A stretch of DNA of 64,000 bases from Planctomycetota bacterium (GTDB lineage: Bacteria; Planctomycetota; Phycisphaerae; Phycisphaerales; UBA1924), in contig JAJRPN010000028.1 in assembly GCA_024280755.1 (NCBI GenBank), positions 59,667-123,666 on the forward strand. Reading direction: 5' to 3'. Below, one piece after another: positions 30,142 to 39,143 of this stretch. Numbering within the stretch: the first letter of the stretch is position 1; each line of letters begins with the position of its first letter. The notes under the pieces were generated by a model. The model did not search any database, had not been told where the DNA came from, and worked only from the letters and a program-made list of their open reading frames with translations. The translations under genes were made by a program, and so were the position numbers.

Positions 30142-31278
30142 ATGAATAATCCCATTCGGCGCGCCAAGTTGGAAAAAACACTATATTGTATGACCATGCA
30201 AACACGCCACCTTCTCGCATTGAGTGTCTGCACAGCTTCGCTGTGGGCGCAGACGGATTCACCAACGATTGCAGCCCCTGAAGCAGAATCGTCAGCGAGC
30301 GACATCATTGATGAATCGTCATCGCGCTGGTCGTTCAAAGACATCGCACGCAGAGATCTCACATTCTACTGGGAAAACGACGGCACAGCCCCCAACCTCG
30401 TCAGCAACACCGACCGCTTCTACACCAACGGCTTCGGCGTCGAGCTTTCGTTCGATCCAGGCTTGAGCGACAGCCTAAAAGCCAAACTCGCACCCGCAGG
30501 CGAATGGACCGATCCACGCTTTGGCTTTGGGCTTGCGATTAAACAACGAATTTTTACCGGGATCGATATCACCGATCCTGCCCCGGCCATCGGCGATCAT
30601 CCCTATAGCGGCTACCTCTACTTCGGGTTCTCCTTCCAACGGGCCGACGCGAAGAAGCATGACCACTTCGAGCTTGATCTCGGTGTTGTCGGCGAGCGAT
30701 CACAAGCCGAGGGGGTCCAGCGATTTGTTCATAACCTCTTCCCAGATCAAGATACCCCCCAAGGCTGGTCGAGCCAGCACGCCAACGAGATGACCATCAA
30801 CTTCAGCTATGACCGAACCTGGAAAAGCGAGCCGGGCAATATCGCAGGCGTCGAGTTCGAGATGCTTCCATCCGTTGGGTTTGATCTGGGCAATGTGTCG
30901 ACCCGCGCACGCGGGCGATTGACCTTCCGCGCCGGGTACAACATCCCCGACGATTTTGGTCCAGCATCACTCCTCGGGTTCAAAGATCACACGATCAGTA
31001 GGTATTCCCAAGACGCCCCGGCTTGTTCAATCTATGGCTACTTCACCGTTGGAATCGACGCGGTCGCCCATTCCATTTTCCTCGATGGCAACACCTTCGC
31101 CACCAGCCGATCGGTCGATTCCGAACCATTCCTTGCACAAGCCAAGTTCGGGATAGCAGCACGATACAAAGCGTTCTATCTCGGCTGGTCCCAATCCTTC
31201 GAGACCGAATCTTACGAGACCCAACCCGACGCCCAAACCTGGGGCTCGTTCGTCGTTGGGTGCTCATTTGGTTTTTAA
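30142..31278 (+). CDS. lipid A deacylase LpxR family protein (DUF2219)
   Basis: FYWENDGTAPNLVSNTDRFYTNGFGVELS, DHPYSGYLYFGFSFQ, LGVVGERSQAEGVQRFVHNLF typical of LpxR/DUF2219. Confidence 0.85.
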   Translation: MNNPIRRAKLEKTLYCMTMQTRHLLALSVCTASLWAQTDSPTIAAPEAESSASDIIDESSSRWSFKDIARRDLTFYWENDGTAPNLVSNTDRFYTNGFGVELSFDPGLSDSLKAKLAPAGEWTDPRFGFGLAIKQRIFTGIDITDPAPAIGDHPYSGYLYFGFSFQRADAKKHDHFELDLGVVGERSQAEGVQRFVHNLFPDQDTPQGWSSQHANEMTINFSYDRTWKSEPGNIAGVEFEMLPSVGFDLGNVSTRARGRLTFRAGYNIPDDFGPASLLGFKDHTISRYSQDAPACSIYGYFTVGIDAVAHSIFLDGNTFATSRSVDSEPFLAQAKFGIAARYKAFYLGWSQSFETESYETQPDAQTWGSFVVGCSFGF

Positions 31279-31284
31279 TGCAGG

Positions 31285-32925
31285 ATGTCTTCAATCATGA
31301 CTGATCAACAAACATCGAGCGAGTTCGGCTATCGTCAATCTCTAGCCGAGGAATCTCGCGGGTCTATCCCGTGGTTCCTCCTACCCTTCATGATTCTCAT
31401 TCGTCCAGGCAAGTTCATGCTCTCTTGGGGCATCCATGCGAGAGTCGGCTGGGTTTTGTTGGCCGCGTGGGTTGTCGGGTCATCAGGGATGATCAATATC
31501 GTCACCAACTGGACCAGATTCAGACCGGATTCATTGCCGATCGTAATCGATTCGTGGGTAACCGTGTGGATGATTATCCTCAGCTTGGGGATCCTTCACG
31601 GGGCGATCGGCTACGGTCTTGGCGGGCTCTGGACATGGCTTCGGTTGAGAGTTTGTGGCGTGCGAGGCAACGAGTGACATCGATCCACACGGATAGTTTG
31701 TCTCTCAAGGGTCTTCGATGAACTTCCCTCACTGTTGGCGCTGGCGTATTTCTCGATCCGGTACGACACGATCAGCGACATCATGGGTCTGCCGGTGGAT
31801 TTAGTGAACTTGTTCGTGGGGCTGTTCATGCTCTTGGCGCCGATCATTGCCTTCCTCGGCGTGCTTGCGTGCTACAAGGTACGAACAATCTGGGCAACAA
31901 TCTTGTTTTTACTGATCCCAATGTCTTGGCGGTTGACACTCGTCTGGGCCATACTTACAACCACCGGCGGCGTGCTTCTTCCCGATACCCAGCATCCTAT
32001 TGCTCACACCGACGATCGCTTCATATTTGATCATCCCGCAGATTGGTCTGTGGTACCACCCAAGCCACTCGATGAGCACACGATCGATCAGATCGAAGTC
32101 AAATCAGAAACCGCCGACGCCTCAGTGCTTATCCGAGTGCTACGCCTAGATGGAATTGATCCAAACGAGCACGATCTAGCATTCATCGAAACGATGGGGT
32201 ATGACATCGGGAAGAAAACCGTTCATCCCAAGGTATATTTAGGTGAGTTGTATGGGTATGGCGAAGAGTATGAACTTCAAAAAGAGGGCAAGAAATACAA
32301 AATATTCCATCTGCTCGCAGGATTAGACCATGACCATTGGGTTTTGGTCCGCTCATTGGCGAGCCAGCATTACGAAGATGCATCTTTCTATGCGGTGAAG
32401 CAGATCGTCAACTCATTGATCATATCAAGCGTTGATGTTGTGGCACCAGATGTGGAGTATCCAAAGCAGATCACCCGAAACTGGTTCACCCACCAAGCAC
32501 CGGGAAACTGGGCAGAAGTTCTCGATAACCACGCTCAGTTTCAGGCCGTCGAACAACTGGCCTTTGGCAAATCCTACATCCGTTTCACGATCTATGATCG
32601 AACCGGCGGCAATGGCGGTAAGGATGATCCTCAGAAAGAACTCTCGGCTGTTTTAGAGAATGGCAAGCATGCCAAGCCAAAGAGTTCTCACACGCCGATG
32701 AATAGTTGGCTCGGCTTCGAAGGAGTCGGAGCCAAAGGGACCGTTTGGCAACCACTCTGGGGAGCGCATGATTTTCAGGTGCTCTTTGTCCCTCTTGAAG
32801 ATGGCCGAACTTTGGGGATCAAAAAATACCAAGCCCAATCCTCCGCCGAGCTCACCGATCCCGGATTCGAACTCATCGAATCAACATTCAAGCTCCTCGT
32901 CGAACCGGCTTCGTCCGAGCCCTAA
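31285..32925 (+). pseudogene. membrane protein (Yip1-like architecture) reading frame interrupted by a single in-frame TGA at 31675-31677
   Basis: ORFs 31285-31677 and 31735-32925 are in the same frame; after TGA the frame stays open (HRSTRIVCLSRVFDELPSLLALAYFSIRYDTI…). Confidence 0.6.
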
Positions 32926-32951
32926 CCCAATCGACTGGCATATCATCACCC

Positions 32952-33455
32952 ATGACCACCCCAAGCACTCCACTCGTCAGCGTCATCATGGGTTCCAAAT
33001 CCGATTGGCCCGATGTCATGGAGCACACAGCCGCGGCTCTTGATCAACTCGGTATCCCCCACGAGGTCAAAGTCGTCTCTGCCCATCGAACACCCGATTT
33101 GCTCGTTTCTCATGCCAAAGAGGCCAAAGCTCGCGGGATTGAGGTCATCATCGCTGGCGCTGGCGGGGCGGCTCATCTCCCCGGCATGGTCGCCGCGATG
33201 ACCACGCTGCCCGTCATCGGGGTGCCCGTCATGAGCAAAGCACTCAAAGGCATGGACTCCCTGCTTTCGATCGCCCAGATGCCCGCCGGGGTTCCGGTCG
33301 CCACCGTCGCTATTGGCAAAGCCGGGGCGGCCAACGCCGGGTTGCTTGCAGGCTCGATCTTGGCAAATAAGTACCCAGAGATCGACACCAAGCTCGGAGC
33401 CTTCCGCGCCAAACAAACGCAAACCGTGCTCGATAATCCTGATCCTCGTTCATAA
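32952..33455 (+). CDS. purE: 5-(carboxyamino)imidazole ribonucleotide mutase PurE
   Basis: [43 protein letters not shown]. Confidence 0.97.
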   Translation: MTTPSTPLVSVIMGSKSDWPDVMEHTAAALDQLGIPHEVKVVSAHRTPDLLVSHAKEAKARGIEVIIAGAGGAAHLPGMVAAMTTLPVIGVPVMSKALKGMDSLLSIAQMPAGVPVATVAIGKAGAANAGLLAGSILANKYPEIDTKLGAFRAKQTQTVLDNPDPRS

Positions 33456-33468
33456 GGCATTCGTCACC

Positions 33469-34587
33469 ATCACTACCAATCAGCCCATCCAACGCGTCGG
33501 AATCATCGGAGGCGGGCAGCTCGCCCAAATGCTCGCCCAATCGGTCAAGCACCTCGGGATCCAATGCACCGTGCTCGACCCAAGCACCGAGTGCTGCGCG
33601 CGATCCGTCTGCGAACAGATCGTGGGCGACTACGACGATGTCGAATCACTCAAGGCCCTCGCCGACTGGTCGGATGTGGTGAGCTATGAGTTTGAAAATG
33701 TCTCCGCGTCGGCTGCCGTGATCGAAGACATCGCCGAGATCCATCCAAGCACCCAAGCGTTAGCCGTCGCGCAGGATCGTCATATCGAACGGTCGATGTT
33801 CCAAGAGCTTGGGATTGCGATCCCAGCGTATCAACCCGTCGATGATGTTGAGTCGCTCAACGCTGCCTTGCAATCCATAGGCACCCCGTCGATCCTCAAA
33901 GCTCGGCGTCTGGGATACGACGGCAAAGGGCAGGTCCTCATCAACGATGCCAACCATGCAGCCGACGCCCTAAAGACCATCGGCTCCGTCCCCGCGATCC
34001 TCGACAAGTTCGTCGAGTTCCAACGCGAGCTCTCGATCGTCGCGGCCCGTGATAAACACGGAAACATCGCGTTTTATCCGCTCGCCCAAAATGTCCATCG
34101 CGGAGGCATCCTCCGTGTATCCAAAGCCCCCGCCCGCGATGTTTCTGATGCGTTGGCGACCCAGGCTCAAGAAGCCGCCCGCAAGATTCTCGAAAAGTTT
34201 GACTATGTCGGAGTGTTGGCTGTCGAGTTCTTCCAGATCGGCAAGGGTGACAACGCTCACCTCGTCGCCAACGAGATCGCCCCGCGCGTGCACAACACCG
34301 GGCACTGGACAATCGAAGGCTCAAAGACCAGCCAGTTTGAGAACCACATGCGTGCGGTAATGGGCATGGAACTGGGCTCAACCGATTCTGTCGGCCATAG
34401 CGCGATGGTGAACATCATCAGCAACGAACCTCGCCCCGGCGCCCTCGATGCACTCCCCGAGGCGCATGTCCACATGTACGGCAAAGAACCCCGGGCCGGG
34501 CGAAAAATCGGGCATGTCACCCTCAACGCCGACACCCCCGACAAGCTCGACGCCCTATTAGAACGCTTTACCCGCGTGGTGGGTTAA
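33469..34587 (+). CDS. purK: 5-(carboxyamino)imidazole ribonucleotide synthase PurK; start codon uncertain
   Basis: RVGIIGGGQLAQMLAQS, LDPSTECCARSVCEQIVGDYDD, NEIAPRVHNTGHWTIEGSKTSQFENH; no ATG/GTG/TTG near the conserved N-terminus. Confidence 0.93.
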   Translation: MTTNQPIQRVGIIGGGQLAQMLAQSVKHLGIQCTVLDPSTECCARSVCEQIVGDYDDVESLKALADWSDVVSYEFENVSASAAVIEDIAEIHPSTQALAVAQDRHIERSMFQELGIAIPAYQPVDDVESLNAALQSIGTPSILKARRLGYDGKGQVLINDANHAADALKTIGSVPAILDKFVEFQRELSIVAARDKHGNIAFYPLAQNVHRGGILRVSKAPARDVSDALATQAQEAARKILEKFDYVGVLAVEFFQIGKGDNAHLVANEIAPRVHNTGHWTIEGSKTSQFENHMRAVMGMELGSTDSVGHSAMVNIISNEPRPGALDALPEAHVHMYGKEPRAGRKIGHVTLNADTPDKLDALLERFTRVVG

Positions 34588-34598
34588 TCTCTGGGTGC

Positions 34599-34627
34599 CA
34601 CGGCTTGACCGTCTTCGGCAAGCCGTG
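34599..34627 (+). terminator. stem-loop downstream of purK
   Basis: CACGGCTTG/CAAGCCGTG 9 bp perfect stem followed by TCTTGTGTTCTTGTT. Confidence 0.5.
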
Positions 34628-34706
34628 TCTTGTGTTCTTGTTCCTCCACCGCCCCAGCGCAAGAGATGACCGCATCTTTGCAGATGGAGTGGGCCTCTAC
34701 CTTTTC

Positions 34707-35462
34707 TCAGAATAAGTTGTATTTGAGAATGCACCAGATTGCCTCGAACCCGTCCTTCCAGCCAATCTTTTTTCCCTCTTCATAAGTACGCCCAGCGTAT
34801 GAAATTGGGACCTCGTAGATCCGCAGCGGGCGAGGGGTATTGGTCGTTGCATCAACAACACGGGCTTTGGCCAGCTTGGCGATCAGCTCGGGCTCGACCC
34901 CAAAGCGGAGTTCGGTGATCTGGATATCTTCGATCGCTTCGCGTGTGAACGCCTTGAATCCGCATTCGATATCCGTCAGGTTCAGGTTGCTCATCATGTT
35001 TGAGGTGAGCGTGATCAACCGATTCGCGATTGAGTGCCAGTAGTAGAGCACCCGGTGGGTCTGCCCAAGAAACCGCGTCCCGATCACCGCATCCGCTCGC
35101 CCGTCAAGAATCGGTTTGAGCATCGCATCGTGCTCGTGCGGGTCATACTCAAGATCAGCATCTTGGATAATCATCGCGTCGGCGTTGTCGTCGAGCGCAG
35201 CCTTGATCCCGGCTTTGAGCGCAGATCCTTTGCCGAGGTTCATCGGCAGGTGGAGAGCTGTGGTGTCGTCGCGTTTGGCGAAATGATCGATGATTGATTT
35301 TGTCTGATCAGTTGAGCCATCGTTGACCAGATAGATCATGCGTTGGCAGGGTGTACCGTCTTTGGCCGTCGGCACGGGGGTGTTGATCAGCCGATTGAAA
35401 AGCAAAGGCACCAAAGCCTCTTCGTTATACACCGGGATGATCACTGCGATACGCATACTCAA
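34707..35462 (-). CDS. family 2 glycosyltransferase (DPM1-like)
   Basis: IAVIIPVYNEEALVPLLFNRL, YLVNDGSTDQTKSII, MIIQDADLEYDP. Confidence 0.92.
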   Translation of the reverse strand: MSMRIAVIIPVYNEEALVPLLFNRLINTPVPTAKDGTPCQRMIYLVNDGSTDQTKSIIDHFAKRDDTTALHLPMNLGKGSALKAGIKAALDDNADAMIIQDADLEYDPHEHDAMLKPILDGRADAVIGTRFLGQTHRVLYYWHSIANRLITLTSNMMSNLNLTDIECGFKAFTREAIEDIQITELRFGVEPELIAKLAKARVVDATTNTPRPLRIYEVPISYAGRTYEEGKKIGWKDGFEAIWCILKYNLF

Positions 35463-36499
35463 AGGATACCCGCGAGTGCCATCGCCTTCCGCTGAGCGTT
35501 GGAAATTGCAACCTGATCAAGGGCTTCAAGTGTTCGATAGGCTCTGGATGGTGTACTTTGCACGCCGATTGCACCATACACCACAAACTCGACGATTCGA
35601 TGGGTGGTGATATGGGTAAATCGCCCGAGTTCGGTAAGCTGTTGATGATCTATGCTCAGAACCTCGCCAATCTCGGCTGGGGTCGGGTGATGGTCATCGC
35701 GTTCGATGGTGGGGGCTTGAAACATATTGGCCCACATCCCCGATGACGGGCGTTGTTCGAGTAAGACCGATTCGTCTTGAGTCGAAATGATCGTAGAGCA
35801 ATACATCCGTTTCTGTTTGGCGCGAGGCTTGGGCAACGGGATCGATTCGGTTGTGCCAGCCTCCAACGCCTGGCAGTGCGATCGTAATGGGCATTGATCG
35901 CATCGTATATTCTTAGGCGTGCAGCAAGTCGCGCCCAGTTCCATCATCGCCTCGTTCAATACATTGGGTTTATCCGCTACAATGACCAACTCCGTCGCCC
36001 GTTGCCATGCCCATTTGATAGTTTCTTTCTCCGCCTGAGGCACCGATTTATTATGCAATCGAAGCAGTACGCGGGTGACATTCCCATCGACAATCGGTTC
36101 ACGCTGATGGAACACCATCGAGGCAATTGCTCCGGCGGTATATCTCCCGATGCCGGGGAGGGATTCGAGTTGTTTCACATCATCAGGCACAACGCTGTTG
36201 TGATGTTCGACGATCGCTTGGGCGCAGGCGTGGAGCATTCTTGCCCGGCGGTAATATCCAAGCCCGGCCCACAGCGCAAGCACTTCTTCCTCGGGAGCTT
36301 GGGCGAGGGATTGAACGGTTGGGAACCGATCGATAAAAGGCTGATATTTTTCAAGCACCCGAGAGACCTGCGTTTGCTGAAGCATGCACTCGGAAACGAG
36401 CGCGTGGTAGGGATCGCGGGCTTCGAGACGCCAAGGCAGATCGCGGGCATTGGCTCTGAACCAGGTTTCGAGTTGGCGGGTGAGCTTAGCGTCGTTCAT
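35459..36499 (-). CDS. mutY: A/G-specific adenine glycosylase
   Basis: LPWRLEARDPYHALVSECMLQQTQVSRV, LPGIGRYTAGAIAS, CTPKNIRCDQCPLRSHC FeS motif; start at MNDAKLTRQ. Confidence 0.95.
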   Translation of the reverse strand: MNDAKLTRQLETWFRANARDLPWRLEARDPYHALVSECMLQQTQVSRVLEKYQPFIDRFPTVQSLAQAPEEEVLALWAGLGYYRRARMLHACAQAIVEHHNSVVPDDVKQLESLPGIGRYTAGAIASMVFHQREPIVDGNVTRVLLRLHNKSVPQAEKETIKWAWQRATELVIVADKPNVLNEAMMELGATCCTPKNIRCDQCPLRSHCQALEAGTTESIPLPKPRAKQKRMYCSTIISTQDESVLLEQRPSSGMWANMFQAPTIERDDHHPTPAEIGEVLSIDHQQLTELGRFTHITTHRIVEFVVYGAIGVQSTPSRAYRTLEALDQVAISNAQRKAMALAGIL

Positions 36500-36759
36500 A
36501 GGGTCTTTGCGAGGGTGCTCTCGATGGCTTTGGTGACCGATTTCCAGTTTGTTCCTGGCGAGACACAGACCGAAATGAACCCGGTGTGAATTAACACATT
36601 GGTGACCCCCGGGATCGCAAAGAGCGCATGCCCGAGGGGGTCGTCGATCGCATCGTCTGCCTTGAAATAGGAACGGATCGCGCCCGGCGAAGGCTCGACA
36701 ATCAGCTTTCGGGCGTTGGGGTTGGGGGTTGTTTCGATTTTGGTGATCGTATAGGGCAT
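36496..36759 (-). CDS. NifU N-terminal (Nfu_N) domain protein
   Basis: TPNPNARKLIVEPSP…HALFAIPGVTNVLIHTGFISVCVSPGTNW; 4 bp overlap with mutY. Confidence 0.8.
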   Translation of the reverse strand: MPYTITKIETTPNPNARKLIVEPSPGAIRSYFKADDAIDDPLGHALFAIPGVTNVLIHTGFISVCVSPGTNWKSVTKAIESTLAKTL

Positions 36760-36838
36760 ATTGATCCGCTTTGGGCAACAGTTTGAATGCACAGCGTGCG
36801 ATAAATGGTTAGAATCAATGATAATCGCACACAATGCG

Positions 36839-37825
36839 ATGGTGAAGGATAGCAATTTGGGATCATCAGATCGGTTCAATGACCTGCTTAATCGGCTCAG
36901 CTCCTACTCATGGTGGGAGGTCGCTGTCGAACTGGTCTTGATCTGGCTGGTTGTGTATGCGGTTTTTCGCTTTGTTCAAGGCACCAGGGCAGCCCGTGCG
37001 CTCAAAGGGCTCCTTTTTATCCTCATTGTCGGGACGCTCTTCGTCCGGTTCTTTGGCGATGATATCTTTGTCCGCATGTCGTATTTGTATGATCGCATGC
37101 TCGCGGTCATTGCCATTGCCCTCGTGGTGATCTTTCAGCCTGAGCTTCGCAGGGCACTTATCAGACTCGGCGAGACCCGGTTTTTGCAAGGCGGGTACGA
37201 GGGCGCTGCCAAAGTTGCGGGCGAACTGGCTCCTGCATGTGCTTTTCTCTCCAAAGCGAGATTCGGTGCCATTATTGTCATCGAAAGGCGTGTCGGGCTC
37301 AAAGCAGTCATCGAGGGCGGCACTATTCTCAATGCGGATATCTCCGCCGCACTCATCCAGACCATTTTTCATCCCGGGTCCGCCTTGCATGATCTCGCGG
37401 TAGTGATCCGTAATGAGACGGTCCATTCGGCGGGCGTCCAGCTTCCGATGGCTGGGCCGACCGAAGTTCCAGACCAATCGCTCGGTTCGCGCCATCGTGC
37501 AGCTGTCGGGGTGACCAAAGATTCGGATGCGATCGTCGTGGTAGTCTCGGAAGAATCTGGGCTGATCCGAATTGCCCAGCGAGGCGTACTCAGTGCGCCC
37601 ATCAATCCCAACGATCTTGAATCTGTGCTTCGTGAGAAACTCGGACACCACGAAACACTCGATGATGTGCATACAGAGGAAACCGCTTCGGTCGTCGACG
37701 ATGAGCAGTCAGGGTTTGCCAACGATCAAGATGCTATCTCGCGTGAGGAGATCGCTCCTGACGAATCACTTATGGTTAGCGATCTCAAAGCTGGGGACAC
37801 CAAGCAGACGGGGGGGGCAAGCTGA
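36839..37825 (+). CDS. cdaA: diadenylate cyclase CdaA
   Basis: three N-terminal TM helices; GTILNADISAALIQTIFHPGSALHDLAVVI, LGSRHRAAVGVTKDSDAIVVVVSEESG DAC domain motifs. Confidence 0.92.
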   Translation: MVKDSNLGSSDRFNDLLNRLSSYSWWEVAVELVLIWLVVYAVFRFVQGTRAARALKGLLFILIVGTLFVRFFGDDIFVRMSYLYDRMLAVIAIALVVIFQPELRRALIRLGETRFLQGGYEGAAKVAGELAPACAFLSKARFGAIIVIERRVGLKAVIEGGTILNADISAALIQTIFHPGSALHDLAVVIRNETVHSAGVQLPMAGPTEVPDQSLGSRHRAAVGVTKDSDAIVVVVSEESGLIRIAQRGVLSAPINPNDLESVLREKLGHHETLDDVHTEETASVVDDEQSGFANDQDAISREEIAPDESLMVSDLKAGDTKQTGGAS

Positions 37826-38919
37826 TGAAAGAATCAGGCTCCTTCGTTGGGCATCTCAAAACATTTATCTCAGTAACACTCATCGCTGTAATGGTCTGGT
37901 TGCTTGCCGAATCAAAGATGGTGCGTACACAAACATTCGAGGCGCAAGTCGTTCTCACGACGGTGCCGATGGCGAATGATTCGCTTGAAGAAGCATCTTT
38001 GGTTGTACGCCAGGCGTCGCGATCAACCGACGGGTTGATCCAGAGTCTTGTACGAACGGTCTCGATCGAGATCGAAGGCTCGACTTCGGGGATTGATCGG
38101 TTCAGCCGAAGGCTGCAAAATCGCATCGAGCTGCGCATCGGGCGAGAGATCCCCGCCAATCCGGGCATGCACACGCTCGATCTTCGTTCGATCTTACGAG
38201 ATTCAGCCGACATGGCGATTCAAGGTGTCGTGATCTCAAAGGTCACACCCGAAGTTATCTTCGTGCAGGTTGATGAACTGGTGACCCGTGAGTTCCCGAT
38301 TCGGGTCGATATGCCCGCGGGTGTCGAGCTTGATGGCGCACCAAGGACCGATCCGCCGACCGTTCGGGTGGTCGCGCCTTCGAGCGTGCTTGCCGGGGTG
38401 GATGCCAATGAAGCTGTTGTTCGGGTCGAGGCGATCAAGCTTGCCCAGCTTGCCCAAGGGCGACGAGAAACGATCCCGGATATTGCGATCGAGATCGCTG
38501 GAATTGGCAGCAATAACTGGGCGACGGTCATCGAACCTGCTCATGTTGATGTCTTTGTCACGCTCCACACCCTGAGCGAGACCATGAGGCTCGATCGCTT
38601 GCCAGTCCAGGTGCTGATTGCTCCTGCCGAGATCGGAAAATGGCGAGTCCAGATCGCAGATGCGGACAAAGACCTGGTCAATATCGAGATTTCTGGACCC
38701 GCAGCCGCGATTGAACTGCTCAAATCGGGAGCAGTTTCGCCCAGAGCCTTTGTCATGTTGGGCTTTGAAGAGCTTGAGCGAGGGGTTGGCTCCAAGCCCG
38801 CCCAGATCCTCGGGCTCCCAGTGGGATGCCGAATCGAGAGTGCCGAATTTACGGTCAATTTACAGATTTCTCGGCTCGTCGGGGCGAATCCTGCTTCGGG
38901 CGAGCCGGTGGATGAATAA
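37825..38919 (+). CDS. cdaR: YbbR-domain protein (CdaR-like)
   Basis: N-terminal TM plus YbbR-like repeats, overlaps cdaA by 1 bp (TGATG). Confidence 0.8.
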   Translation: MKESGSFVGHLKTFISVTLIAVMVWLLAESKMVRTQTFEAQVVLTTVPMANDSLEEASLVVRQASRSTDGLIQSLVRTVSIEIEGSTSGIDRFSRRLQNRIELRIGREIPANPGMHTLDLRSILRDSADMAIQGVVISKVTPEVIFVQVDELVTREFPIRVDMPAGVELDGAPRTDPPTVRVVAPSSVLAGVDANEAVVRVEAIKLAQLAQGRRETIPDIAIEIAGIGSNNWATVIEPAHVDVFVTLHTLSETMRLDRLPVQVLIAPAEIGKWRVQIADADKDLVNIEISGPAAAIELLKSGAVSPRAFVMLGFEELERGVGSKPAQILGLPVGCRIESAEFTVNLQISRLVGANPASGEPVDE

Positions 38920-39095
38920 TCGGGCGAATAGCCGATTTGTCTCTGAGTCTCAATAATTTCAACTGCTGACAATTGCAAGACTTCCAGCTCTGACTTCTGG
39001 TCTTTGGTGCCCTACCCTTCCCTCCCATATCGATCGGGATTCTTTCCGATCTTGGGACATTTGAAACCCCTTTTTCACGCACCGTACGCCCAAAA

Positions 39096-39116
39096 AGCAC
39101 CCGGCTGTCGGGTGCT
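39096..39116 (+). other. stem-loop in atpA leader
   Basis: AGCACCCG-GCTGT-CGGGTGCT perfect 8 bp stem about 15 nt upstream of AGGAGAG Shine-Dalgarno. Confidence 0.6.
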
Positions 39117-39143
39117 GAGTTGGACAACGCAGGAGAGCTTCCC

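Noticed and set aside
26189-33000. Stop-codon reassignment as explanation for the TAA in acs and the TGA at 31675
   Set aside because: Different stop codons are involved, and TAA, TGA and TAG all terminate normal genes elsewhere in the window.
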